Source: Saprospiraceae bacterium
GTDB taxonomy: Bacteria; Bacteroidota; Bacteroidia; Chitinophagales; Saprospiraceae
NCBI GenBank assembly: GCA_016719615.1
Contig: JADJYQ010000005.1
Span: 62,001 to 126,000, forward strand
DNA: 64,000 nt
Reading direction: 5' to 3'
The stretch's first letter is position 1. The number at the start of each line of letters is the position of its first letter. The notes below the pieces were generated by a model. That model searched no databases. It had not been told where the DNA came from and saw only the letters and a program-made list of their open reading frames with translations. Both the position numbers and the translations under genes were made by a program. Of the stretch, positions 34,865-43,980 are shown in pieces.

Positions 34865-35697
34865 TGGAACCCTTACAAGAAAATTTTGACCTTCAAGAAG
34901 AAATCATTCAATATTTAAATGGCGAATTGAGTGCAGAAGCAAAGCTAGACTTTGAATCCAGGGTCAAAAATGATGATGTATTAGCCAACGAACTTCAAAA
35001 TTACCGAAATATTATGAATGGAATAGAACACTGGGGAGAATCTAATCTAAGGGCTTTTATAGCACAAGTAGATCGCGATCTTGAGCAACAGCAATTTTTT
35101 ACTGCAACGATACCAGCTGCGAAACCTAAGCTAATTTCATTTTTCTCTGAAAACAGGAAATTTGCGATGGCAGCGGTTTTTATAGGAATAGTGCTCTTTG
35201 CTTTTCTGCTAGTATATTTGAATAAAGAATCTGGAAAAAATTCAAATCTATATGCTGAGTTTTATCAGGCAGATGCAAACACAACGCAAACCGTTTTATC
35301 GCAACTGGATCCATATGGATTTATTCCATCCAATGTACCAATCGATTCAATTCAGTGGGCCCTTGAAAATTATCAGCAAGGAAATTATAAAGCATCTCTT
35401 TCGGTTTTTGAACGTTGTACCAATGAAGAAGGAATCCAAAATTTATGCAAATATTATGTAGCCTTGAATTATTTGGGCCTGGACGACGCCAACAAAGCCA
35501 CAAGCATTTTAAATGATTTATGTGCTTCACCCAACCATGAGCTCAAAACGGGTGCATGCTGGTACCTGGCTTTAACTTTGATTAAACTTGACAAAGAAGA
35601 TTCCAGAATTCCTACTTTGCTCCATGAAGTTAGGGCTGACCGGGATTCACCATTTTCCAGGGACGCGGAGAAATTACTCGCGCAATGGATTAACTAA
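34864..35697 (+). CDS. putative anti-sigma factor with periplasmic TPR-like region
   Basis: 277 residues. The N-terminal 60 residues (IIQYLNGELSAEAKLDFESR, VKNDDVLANELQNYR) match the cytoplasmic anti-sigma pattern common in Bacteroidota and lack a zinc motif. A membrane helix lies at about 98-118. The periplasmic part has TPR-like helices (ALENYQQGNYKASLSVFERC, KYYVALNYLGLDDANKATSI). It overlaps the sigma gene by one base and the peptidase gene by one base, so the three are coupled. Probably holds the sigma factor at the membrane until a periplasmic signal arrives; inferred from topology and position. Confidence 0.75.
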   Translation: MEPLQENFDLQEEIIQYLNGELSAEAKLDFESRVKNDDVLANELQNYRNIMNGIEHWGESNLRAFIAQVDRDLEQQQFFTATIPAAKPKLISFFSENRKFAMAAVFIGIVLFAFLLVYLNKESGKNSNLYAEFYQADANTTQTVLSQLDPYGFIPSNVPIDSIQWALENYQQGNYKASLSVFERCTNEEGIQNLCKYYVALNYLGLDDANKATSILNDLCASPNHELKTGACWYLALTLIKLDKEDSRIPTLLHEVRADRDSPFSRDAEKLLAQWIN

Positions 35698-37274
35698 TGG
35701 CCATGTATAACAGTAAAAAATTTGTCTTTATTTATTATTGCTGTATTAGTTTCTTATGGGTCGGTTGTCAAGCTGTCTTTTCTCAAAATAAAACTCCTGA
35801 GTACCTGACAAGCATACTCCAAAAACTTTACGAAAACTCAGGATATCCAAATATTAAAAAGCCTAACATCAAAGTTGTAGGCAGTAAAGAATTTGCTGCA
35901 AGGTATGTTCCGCTGAAAAATGAAATTCAATTGGAGGATACGCTGATCCAAATTTGCAGATCTTTTGGTAAAGATTCTTCAAATGCCCTTGCCTTTATTA
36001 TTGCACACGAATACAGTCACGCCATCCTGGAAAAAAATCATACGGATGGACCTTCCCATTTTGTGCAAGTACATTGCACGCAGACCGGAAAAGCCATCAA
36101 TGAATTCACTTCCGATATTTATGGATTGTTTATAAGTTACTTAAGTGGGTACCAATCAGGACGCGTGCTCGAAGCATTATTAAAACAGGTTTATTTAAGT
36201 TATCATATTTCATATGAAGGAAATACCGTTTACCCTTCCATGCGTGAACGATTGCGTGGCCAAAAAATACTTTACGAACGTATTTTGCCATTTCTCTATT
36301 TATTCGATGCAGCCAATATCCTCACGGTTAAAGGATACCATGAACTTGCAGCAGCTTGTTATGAGCGCATTTTAAAAATTTACAGAGGTACCGAAATTTA
36401 CAACAATCTCGGAGTGGTCTACACTTTGCGCGCACTGGAAAATTTTAATGAGGAATTGGATTATTATGCCTACCCAATTGAGTTGGATTTCAATACCGGA
36501 CTCAAAAAGATTAAAAAAAGCCGGGGCCCAATGACAGGAGAGATGAGAGCAGATCGAAAAAAATGGTTAGATATGGCAAAAACCAAATTTCAGGAAGCAC
36601 TGGTGATAAATAAACATTATAAACCTGCCCATATTAATTTCGCTTGCGCAATGATGTTGAATGGTGAGTACACAAATTCTTTAAAATATATCCAATCACT
36701 GAAAGTCAGCAAAAAGGAGTTTGCAAAAAACAGACAAGTTGACCTGCTAACCGGAATTAATTATGCCCTGATGGCAGATGGCAGATCTCAGTTTTACTTT
36801 AAGGAAGCATTGAAGGCTAAGGATCTAAAAGTGAATTCCTATGCAAAGCATAATTTAAAAGTATTAAAAGGTGAAAGACTGGGAAAGGTTAACGAAAAAA
36901 TGTCAATGGTGAATTGTGAACAATGGAAAGTTAAGGATGAAGTGACGACAAATGAGAAATCAATAATCTGGACAACAGACACGATTGGATTTGAATTTGA
37001 AAATAAATGGACCACATTTCAAATTCCCAGAGGGGGAAAAATGGGATTCTACAACTTTAGTTATGAATCAATTCCATTGTTGAGGCTCCAATTTAATTCA
37101 ATTCAGCAGGATCATGCATTGAAACACGGCAAAATCTCTTCAAACAGCCCAAATTTAAAATGGATAGAAGGTTCGCAAGGATCTTTTGTTGAGTGCGAAG
37201 CTTCCGGTTATTTATATTTGCTGGAGAATCAGAACCGGAATTTAAAGAGTATCGAACTCAAGATTTTCGAGTAA
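35697..37274 (+). CDS. HExxH metallopeptidase-like protein with TPR-like repeats
   Basis: 525 residues. The N-terminus is hydrophobic with WVGC at 21-24, which could be a weak lipobox. Zinc-site candidates are His104-Glu105 and His108 in IIAHEYSHAI, plus Glu136 in NEFTSDIYG; this ExxxD arrangement recalls M48-like gluzincins. Residues about 195-400 are TPR-like helices (YHELAAACYERILKIYRGTE, AKTKFQEALVINKHYKPAHI). The C-terminal 120 residues are strand-rich and unassigned. It starts inside the stop of the putative anti-sigma gene, so a role in processing or sensing for that pathway is plausible but unproven. Confidence 0.7.
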   Translation: MAMYNSKKFVFIYYCCISFLWVGCQAVFSQNKTPEYLTSILQKLYENSGYPNIKKPNIKVVGSKEFAARYVPLKNEIQLEDTLIQICRSFGKDSSNALAFIIAHEYSHAILEKNHTDGPSHFVQVHCTQTGKAINEFTSDIYGLFISYLSGYQSGRVLEALLKQVYLSYHISYEGNTVYPSMRERLRGQKILYERILPFLYLFDAANILTVKGYHELAAACYERILKIYRGTEIYNNLGVVYTLRALENFNEELDYYAYPIELDFNTGLKKIKKSRGPMTGEMRADRKKWLDMAKTKFQEALVINKHYKPAHINFACAMMLNGEYTNSLKYIQSLKVSKKEFAKNRQVDLLTGINYALMADGRSQFYFKEALKAKDLKVNSYAKHNLKVLKGERLGKVNEKMSMVNCEQWKVKDEVTTNEKSIIWTTDTIGFEFENKWTTFQIPRGGKMGFYNFSYESIPLLRLQFNSIQQDHALKHGKISSNSPNLKWIEGSQGSFVECEASGYLYLLENQNRNLKSIELKIFE

Positions 37275-37292
37275 GTCATTAATGTTATATTT

Positions 37293-38561
37293 TTGAAAAA
37301 ACATACAATTGTTCACGGGTTTATCTATGCTTTGGGTAGTCTTCTGATTATCTTTATTTTGCATCATTTGCCCGTCAATCAATTGTTTATTGATCCTTTC
37401 AGCGAAGCTATAAAAGGCCATGATTTGATGGATATCGCCATTTCTAAATTCAGGAACCATGGTAGTCCTGAACTTTATGACGATCGAATTTTAATCATTA
37501 ATTCCGGGGTCACGGATCGCCAAAAAGTTGCCCAAACGATTGATTATTTGAGCTCTACTCAAGTTAAAGCTATAGGAATTGACTTATTGTTTGATAGCTT
37601 ATATTATAATCGAGATGATACCATTTTGCATGAGGCCCTATTGCAGTCTAAGTCGGTGGTTCTTGGCTTTACATTTAATGAAGGAAGTACTCACGATAAT
37701 TCGGAAATGGGTTTACAATCTGACTCCTTTTTAAGTGCGTATTCGCATTCCGGCTATGTAAATCTTGCTAGTAATGATGGTTTCTCCGTCAGGGCTTTCG
37801 AACCCTTTCACTTGATTGATGGAATAGAGTATAATTCATTTTCAGTTGAGATATGTCGGTTATACAGTGAAGAACTTTTGACTTCATTGAAGACTCGAAA
37901 AAATCAGAAAGAATGGATCAATTTTAAAAGGCTTCAACCGGGAGCTCAGAATATGTATTATCCGGTCAATAGCTCCAAGATGATTCATTATGATCTCCTG
38001 GAGATGGAGCAATTTCTAAGTGATACGGCCAATTATGAAAAAAGTCAGTTTGCAAATAAGATTGTACTGATTGGATTTTGCGGCGAAAATGAGAAAGCCC
38101 TTTCTATGAAAGACAGATATTATACTCCTTTAAATGAGCAATACACTGGTCGTTCACTGCCTGATATGCATGGAGTTGTCGTACATGCCAATATCATTTC
38201 GATGATTCTCGATAAAGACTTTATTTACGATGTTTCAATAAAAATGATTTATTTGTTATCATTAATATTATTCTTATTCAACTATTCTGTTTTTAAAATA
38301 TTACATCATTATAATTTTTTCAGGTCATTGCCCTATATCCGTTTTTTGCAAGTGGTGGAGTTTTTTATCATTCTTGCTATTTGCCTGTTTTTATTGCTCA
38401 ACCTGAATATCAAACTTGGATTTACATTTTTAGCTACTTGTGTCATTCTTTCCTATGAATTCTATGAAATTTACGAGCAAAAACTCAAAGAAAACGTCCA
38501 AATAGTCATTGATGAACTAGCATTGTGGACGCAAAGGAGCCGTCTCATTTCAAAAAGCTAG
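37293..38561 (+). CDS. CHASE2-domain membrane protein
   Basis: 422 residues starting at TTG 37293, 18 bases after the previous stop; no ATG fits. A membrane helix lies at 9-26. A large extracytoplasmic CHASE2-type domain spans about 27-310 (DDRILIINSG, VAQTIDYLSSTQVKAIGIDL, then HGVVVHANIISMIL). Three closely packed C-terminal helices follow (about 312-395). Unlike classical CHASE2 receptors there is no kinase, cyclase or other output domain; only about 30 residues follow the last helix. It may sense an envelope signal for its cluster partners. Confidence 0.82.
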   Translation: MKKHTIVHGFIYALGSLLIIFILHHLPVNQLFIDPFSEAIKGHDLMDIAISKFRNHGSPELYDDRILIINSGVTDRQKVAQTIDYLSSTQVKAIGIDLLFDSLYYNRDDTILHEALLQSKSVVLGFTFNEGSTHDNSEMGLQSDSFLSAYSHSGYVNLASNDGFSVRAFEPFHLIDGIEYNSFSVEICRLYSEELLTSLKTRKNQKEWINFKRLQPGAQNMYYPVNSSKMIHYDLLEMEQFLSDTANYEKSQFANKIVLIGFCGENEKALSMKDRYYTPLNEQYTGRSLPDMHGVVVHANIISMILDKDFIYDVSIKMIYLLSLILFLFNYSVFKILHHYNFFRSLPYIRFLQVVEFFIILAICLFLLLNLNIKLGFTFLATCVILSYEFYEIYEQKLKENVQIVIDELALWTQRSRLISKS

Positions 38562-38572
38562 GCGACTGGGGC

Positions 38573-38600
38573 TTTGCCAAATAATTTTGTTTTAACTTTG
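38573..38600 (+). promoter_or_regulatory. candidate promoter for the FecR-like gene
   Basis: TTTG (38573-38576) and TAACTTTG (38593-38600) resemble the Bacteroidota -33 and -7 boxes, though the 16-base spacing is a little short. The -7 box ends 54 bases before the ATG at 38655, in the 93-base gap after the CHASE2 gene. Confidence 0.4.
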
Positions 38601-38654
38601 GGGACCCTGATAACCAAGCCGGATTAAATCGTACTCATAATAAACAGCTTTAAC

Positions 38655-39581
38655 ATGCGGGTACTCACTCTTTTAGGAATTTTATTCTATTTTACCGTCC
38701 AGGCCAATGGCCAGGACATTATGGCAGTGCATATCCAAGGCCAGGTTAGGGTCTGTAATCATGGAGATGATGAGACTAAAGCCAAATCATTAAATTTTGG
38801 GCCGGTGAATGCGAATCAAAAACTCATTTTAGGTCAAAATGCTGTGGTCCGGTTTATACGGAAGACAGGAGAACATTGCGAAGTCACAAAGGCAGGTGTT
38901 TATAATATTTCTTCGTTAAATTTTTTAAAAACTTCCGAAAGTTCTTTTATGAGCAAACTGGGAGGGTTTATTAAATCTTTTCTAGAAGCCAAACATTCTT
39001 CAGAATCGAAGGAGAGTTATAAAAATACTGTCCATGCGATCTCTAGAGGGGACCAAATGTTACCCATCTTAAATTTCCCTTTTACCGGAATTTTACCAGC
39101 TGAATTGACGTCGATAGATTTTAAATGGACGCACCTGTGTGATACCTGTGTATATGAGCTGGAAGTTTATGAAATGGCAAGTAAAAGCAAATTATTCTCT
39201 GCAAAAACCGCGCAGAAGGAATACAAATTTTTAAATCCCTTACAGTATTTGCTAGCTGAAAACGAGTATTATTGGACGGTTCGCGTAGTAAATAGCAAAG
39301 CGGATGTGAATGCCATGACTTTTAAATTGGCGGCCACTAATGAATACCAATTGATAGTTGACGAATTAATGCAACAAGTCCAAAGTACCGACATTCCATT
39401 GCAAAATTTGCCAAAAACAATGTATATCATGAAATCTTTGGAAGAAATGGGTTTTGAAAATTATGCTATGATTTATGGCATGAAAGTGTTGGAAGAAAAT
39501 CCAAATGATGAAATGATGAAAGTATTTATTGTTTCATATTACGAATCCCTGCTTAAGAGGCAACTAGAATCGCAGTATTGA
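38655..39581 (+). CDS. secreted FecR-like protein
   Basis: 308 residues with a clear signal peptide (MRVLTLLGILFYFTVQANGQ). Residues 25-95 follow the FecR beta pattern: VHIQGQVRV, then ANQKLILGQNAVVRFIRKTG and AGVYNISSL. A middle strand-rich domain (about 140-225; DFKWTHLCDTCVYELEVYE, YYWTVRVVNSKA) resembles an Ig/fibronectin-like fold. A helical C-terminus ends in a TPR-like pair. FecR-like domains occur in cell-surface signalling and sigma-factor control. It closes the caspase/sigma/CHASE2 cluster, possibly from its own promoter. Confidence 0.65.
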   Translation: MRVLTLLGILFYFTVQANGQDIMAVHIQGQVRVCNHGDDETKAKSLNFGPVNANQKLILGQNAVVRFIRKTGEHCEVTKAGVYNISSLNFLKTSESSFMSKLGGFIKSFLEAKHSSESKESYKNTVHAISRGDQMLPILNFPFTGILPAELTSIDFKWTHLCDTCVYELEVYEMASKSKLFSAKTAQKEYKFLNPLQYLLAENEYYWTVRVVNSKADVNAMTFKLAATNEYQLIVDELMQQVQSTDIPLQNLPKTMYIMKSLEEMGFENYAMIYGMKVLEENPNDEMMKVFIVSYYESLLKRQLESQY

Positions 39582-39854
39582 ATGCACATTTAATTGCAAT
39601 GAATCGCAGGTTCAGCCTCGGATGAATGCTCCTGATTCCCTTGAAACTTAGATTCAGGTAATAACTTATCTTTCGATTTGAAAATTATTGGATTCAACGA
39701 CAATTTGGATTCATTTTTGATGAGAAGTTGTATCTTTAATCTAATTAGGCTGATGGTTTAAGTATTATTTGAATATTTTAATATAAAATAGCCAAATTTT
39801 ATTTGCATTTCATGATAGCCTTGTTTTAAAGATCCGGAGGTCCCAAATTAAATA

Positions 39855-42800
39855 ATGATCCATCATATGAGCACAAATTTTCAAAATTTTACATCTAAAA
39901 GCGGACTGTTCGTTTTCATGATTTGTTTGGGTATGTCCTTATTTGCAAGTGCTCAGCAAAAGTCAGGAAATGAAAACATATTAAAAATTAAAAGGAATTT
40001 AGACAATTTATCGACTTATGCACTTCCGGAAAGTAGCTTAGAACGTTTAAAGTTTCAGTATAAAGTGGAATCTGCTGATGCTGCCGGAGTTCCAACTAAA
40101 TTTTCTTGTACACATCGCGATATTTCTGAAAAAACAGATATTACCGTTCTTTGGGCCCAGCGACTTCCAATGTTATTAGGTTTCCATCAAAAATCCGGGA
40201 TTGGATTTGTTGGTAGTCATAAAGCTTTAGATAAGATGGGTAATTTCCATTTAAAGTACAACCAACTTTTTGGAAACTATCAGGTGTTAGGCAGTCAATA
40301 TTTTGTTCACCTGTATGAAGCTAATAAAGTAATGGCTCATGGAAAAATTTTAGTTCCACCTTCGGAGATTTTACCCCTTGTAAAATCTGAGCAATTGCCT
40401 GATTTTATTAAAAAATATTTTAAAGAAAATAATAAGATCTTTATTCAAGATCCTGAAAGTGCACAGGCATTGAGTATAAAAGAGGTGGTTTTGAATTATT
40501 GGCTAAATCCAGAGGATTCAACATGGTATCTCGTTTATAAGACAAACATTTTATGGAATGATCTAGAATCCTGGACATTGTTGATCGATTCGGAATCTGG
40601 TTTAGTACTAAAAGCTAGTGCTCAACATTGCGGCTTTCTGCATGGACATGAAAAGCCAATAGTGAATAAATGCAATTTATACCTGGAGTCGAATGAACGA
40701 AAACATCATTGTGATGCCGCAGCGCTAAACGAATCAGACGCAATGTTTATGGGGGCAGAAACAACGACTGCCGCCGATTTGAATGGAGTTAATCAGACCA
40801 TGCAAGTTTGGCGGGATGGATTGGATCTATACTGTATTGATGGCAGTAAACTGATGTTTCAAGCTGGCTTATTTCAACTTTCTAATCCCGTAGGTGCGAT
40901 CTGGACGGTAGATGCTATGAATTCAGGAAATCCCGTTCCCAATCAAATAAAAACCAGAACAAATACCTGGGCACAAGTGGCGGTTTCTGCACATGTTCAT
41001 GCGGGCAAAGTATATGATTACTTTTTAAATACCTTTAACCGCAATTCAATTGACGGTCTTGGCGGAACCATACGATCGTTCGTTAATTTCGGTACGAATT
41101 ATTCTGGTGCTTTTTGGTCTGGTGGAACCATTTATTACGGAAATGGTAATGCCTCCAAAGGCTATTTGCAATTTGCGAAAGGTCTGGACATTAGTGCACA
41201 TGAAATTTCGCATGGTGTTATTGATGCAACAGCAGGATTGGAATACGATGCAGAATCAGGTGCTATTAATGAATCATTTGCCGATATTTTTGCAACAATG
41301 GTCGATCGGGACGATTGGACTTTGGGCGAAGATATCATAGTTCCGGGTCATCCAATTAGACCTTCAGGCGTGGAGCGAAATATGGCAAATCCGGGCCAAG
41401 GACTTCCTAAAGATAGTTTTCGTTTGGCATGGCAACCCATGCATGTTAATCAACAGTACAAAGGTTTGAATGATGGTGGTGGAGTTCATTGGAACAGCGG
41501 TATTCCCAATCATGCATATTATTTGTTTGTACAAGGATTAATGAGTCAAGCAGGAAGTGAAGAGGCAGCTAAAAAGATAGCTGAACAAGTATATTATCAT
41601 GCCCTGTTATATTATGTAACCAGGCAGTCAAGTTTTGTCGAATTAAGATCGGCTATCGAACAATCCTGCAGAGATTTATATCCATCAAATGTTCAAGTGG
41701 GTCAACAGGCCTCGAATGCATTTGAAAGCGTTGGCATACTCACAGGAGCTGAAGTAGGAGGTGGTGTTTTTGATATTTCCGAAACTGACCTTACGGCAAA
41801 TCCGGGAACAGAATTTGTGGTATGTACCCGATTCAATCAGAATGCAAATCGGAACGAAGGCGTGTTTCTAAGAAATATGTCTTCGCAGAATTTGGTACAA
41901 TTGAGTAATCAAAATATTATCAGTAAACCCACAGTGACAGATAATGGTAGTGATATTTATTTTGTCGCTACTGATTTTAAAGTTTATAAACTTAGTTATA
42001 ATCAAAGTCTTGGCAACTATGAGCAAAGTATTTTGCTCAATTCGCCGATATATAGAAATGTAAGTGTGTCTAAAGATGGGAGATTCCTGGCTTTGCTGGA
42101 ATCACCTGCTCAAAACAACAATCAAATCAAAATTAAGGATCTTATTGCTGGGACTGAAAAAACTTTTATCATCAGTAATCCGGTCTTGCAAACGGGAATT
42201 AGTAGTTCAACAGTAACCCAAATCAGTTCGATGGATTTTGATCCAAGTGGAAGATATTTATTATATGATGGATTAAGTACTTACAACATCGTGAACGGCA
42301 CGATATTTCAACAATGGGATTTAGGGGTGCTTCGATTTTGGGATGCTGCAAATGATCAATTTGGAGATGGTGCTATTGAAAAAATTTTTAGAGCACCTTT
42401 GGCTGATGTACAAAATGATGTCATTTATCATTTTAGAAATCCAGTATTTGCAAAAAATTCACCTTATGTGATGGCGTTCGATTTTTATCTTGGAAATTTC
42501 CAAAATCAAAAATATATCAATTCAGATGCAATCGTTGCTGCAAATGTAGAAAAAGGAGAATTGAAATACATCCAACAGTCGAGAGCGGGTTTAGCATATC
42601 CAAGTTATTCCATTAAAGATGATAGTTTGAGTTTTGATGATGGTTTTCAAATAGCCAATCGACCATCCAGGATTCAAACAGTCGGACTCAGTGCTAGTAA
42701 GCTGGATTCTTTAGGAACTTCCCTTCGCCTGATGAGTGGTTATCGATGGGCCAACCGTTTTGGAAATGGAATACGAAAATTGACCAATGACATACCTAAA

Positions 42801-43640
42801 GCCGTTGAAGATCTATTTAGTACAGACGAAGACCAGACATTGAATGGATCTGTTGCAACGAATGACATTCCTGGAAGGGATCAACCTTTTACCTGGAAAC
42901 TTTTAGGGGTCAATGGAGGCGCTCAGTATGGCATGTTGAATATGGGTTCAGATGGTTCTTTTAGCTATGTTCCCTTTCAAAACTATCATGGGCAGGATGC
43001 ATTTAGCTATGAAGTTTGCGATGCAGATCAAGAATGTTCTAATGCTCTGGTAATGCTTACCATTCGTTCTGTCAATGATGTACCTCTTGCTATAGATGAT
43101 GCGGCTTCTACAAAACAAAATGTAAATCTGACCGGAAATGTGGCCTTAAATGATCAGCAAAGTGGCGATGGAGGCAATATCTGGAAACTCGAAATACCCA
43201 ATGGCGGAGCTACAGGAGGTTCCGTAAATTTGGATCAAAATGGTCAATACCTATATACGCCTAACACAAATTTTTGGGGTTCTGATCAATTCGCTTATTC
43301 TTTATGTGATGCAGACCAGGATTGTTCACCGGCTATTGTAAAAATAACAGTAGAGCAAATCGTTGGAAACAATCAAGTTCAAGCGAATTCCGAATTTAAG
43401 ATATTTGCAAATCCTGTAAAGGAAAAATTGATTCTGATGATGGACGAACCACTGAAGGAAGGATTAAATTGTACTATATTTGATATTCTTGGAAAAAATG
43501 TATCTCAAAAGCAGTTCATAAATGGATCAGCAGGACTAAGGTTTTTAGAAATGAATGTTTCTGCATTAAAAACCGGATGGTACGTGGTACATGTGGCGGG
43601 AAATAATATTCAGTATGTTGGAAAATTTGTAAAAAAATAA
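39855..43640 (+). CDS. large secreted M4 (thermolysin-type) metalloprotease with T9SS domain
   Basis: 1261 residues from ATG 39855; ATG 39867 is equally possible. A signal peptide ends near FASAQQ. A propeptide of FTP/PepSY type spans about 50-245. The catalytic domain has zinc ligands His449 and His453 with Glu450 in SAHEISHGV, and the third ligand Glu in GAINESFADIF, as in M4 peptidases, then NHAYYLF. Residues about 630-970 look like a beta-propeller. Two Ig/cadherin-like tandem repeats follow (FSTDEDQTLNGSVATNDIPG; FSYVPFQNYHGQDAFSYEVC). A T9SS sorting domain lies after about 1185 (IFANPVKEKLIL). Likely a surface or extracellular protease; zinc and calcium dependence is expected. Confidence 0.92.
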   Translation: MIHHMSTNFQNFTSKSGLFVFMICLGMSLFASAQQKSGNENILKIKRNLDNLSTYALPESSLERLKFQYKVESADAAGVPTKFSCTHRDISEKTDITVLWAQRLPMLLGFHQKSGIGFVGSHKALDKMGNFHLKYNQLFGNYQVLGSQYFVHLYEANKVMAHGKILVPPSEILPLVKSEQLPDFIKKYFKENNKIFIQDPESAQALSIKEVVLNYWLNPEDSTWYLVYKTNILWNDLESWTLLIDSESGLVLKASAQHCGFLHGHEKPIVNKCNLYLESNERKHHCDAAALNESDAMFMGAETTTAADLNGVNQTMQVWRDGLDLYCIDGSKLMFQAGLFQLSNPVGAIWTVDAMNSGNPVPNQIKTRTNTWAQVAVSAHVHAGKVYDYFLNTFNRNSIDGLGGTIRSFVNFGTNYSGAFWSGGTIYYGNGNASKGYLQFAKGLDISAHEISHGVIDATAGLEYDAESGAINESFADIFATMVDRDDWTLGEDIIVPGHPIRPSGVERNMANPGQGLPKDSFRLAWQPMHVNQQYKGLNDGGGVHWNSGIPNHAYYLFVQGLMSQAGSEEAAKKIAEQVYYHALLYYVTRQSSFVELRSAIEQSCRDLYPSNVQVGQQASNAFESVGILTGAEVGGGVFDISETDLTANPGTEFVVCTRFNQNANRNEGVFLRNMSSQNLVQLSNQNIISKPTVTDNGSDIYFVATDFKVYKLSYNQSLGNYEQSILLNSPIYRNVSVSKDGRFLALLESPAQNNNQIKIKDLIAGTEKTFIISNPVLQTGISSSTVTQISSMDFDPSGRYLLYDGLSTYNIVNGTIFQQWDLGVLRFWDAANDQFGDGAIEKIFRAPLADVQNDVIYHFRNPVFAKNSPYVMAFDFYLGNFQNQKYINSDAIVAANVEKGELKYIQQSRAGLAYPSYSIKDDSLSFDDGFQIANRPSRIQTVGLSASKLDSLGTSLRLMSGYRWANRFGNGIRKLTNDIPKAVEDLFSTDEDQTLNGSVATNDIPGRDQPFTWKLLGVNGGAQYGMLNMGSDGSFSYVPFQNYHGQDAFSYEVCDADQECSNALVMLTIRSVNDVPLAIDDAASTKQNVNLTGNVALNDQQSGDGGNIWKLEIPNGGATGGSVNLDQNGQYLYTPNTNFWGSDQFAYSLCDADQDCSPAIVKITVEQIVGNNQVQANSEFKIFANPVKEKLILMMDEPLKEGLNCTIFDILGKNVSQKQFINGSAGLRFLEMNVSALKTGWYVVHVAGNNIQYVGKFVKK

Positions 43641-43651
43641 ATGGGATTGGA

Positions 43652-43840
43652 TTATGGAGTAAAGATTATAGATTATGGAGCAAGGATAATGGAGGATGGA
43701 TGATGGAGTATGGATAATAGAGTATAGATGATGGATTATGGATTAAGGATAATGGAGGATAGATGATGGAGTATGGATAATGGAGTATAGATGATGGATT
43801 ATGGAGCAAGGATTATGGATTATAGATCAAAGATTTTGGA
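43652..43840. repeat. imperfect GGATTATGGAG-type tandem repeat
   Basis: The spacer 43641-43980 is mostly built of variants of GGATTATGGAGTA and GATGATGGAGTATGGATAAT. The longest near-duplicate has a 63-base period (GGAGGATGGATGATGG at 43691, GGAGGATAGATGATGG at 43754). The same words occur reversed near 12880 and loosely near 18890. It does not encode protein. The remaining 140 bases before the next gene are AT-rich with no clear promoter. Confidence 0.7.
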
Positions 43841-43980
43841 TTTAGGGTTATGAAATTAATAAATCATGTTCATCATAAACATCCTGCAATCCTAGTCAAT
43901 ACTTGTTTAATCCTAATCCACTGAAGACTTTGTGTGATCTCTTAATTAACAGTTGTTAGTAACATATAGTACGAAATAAA

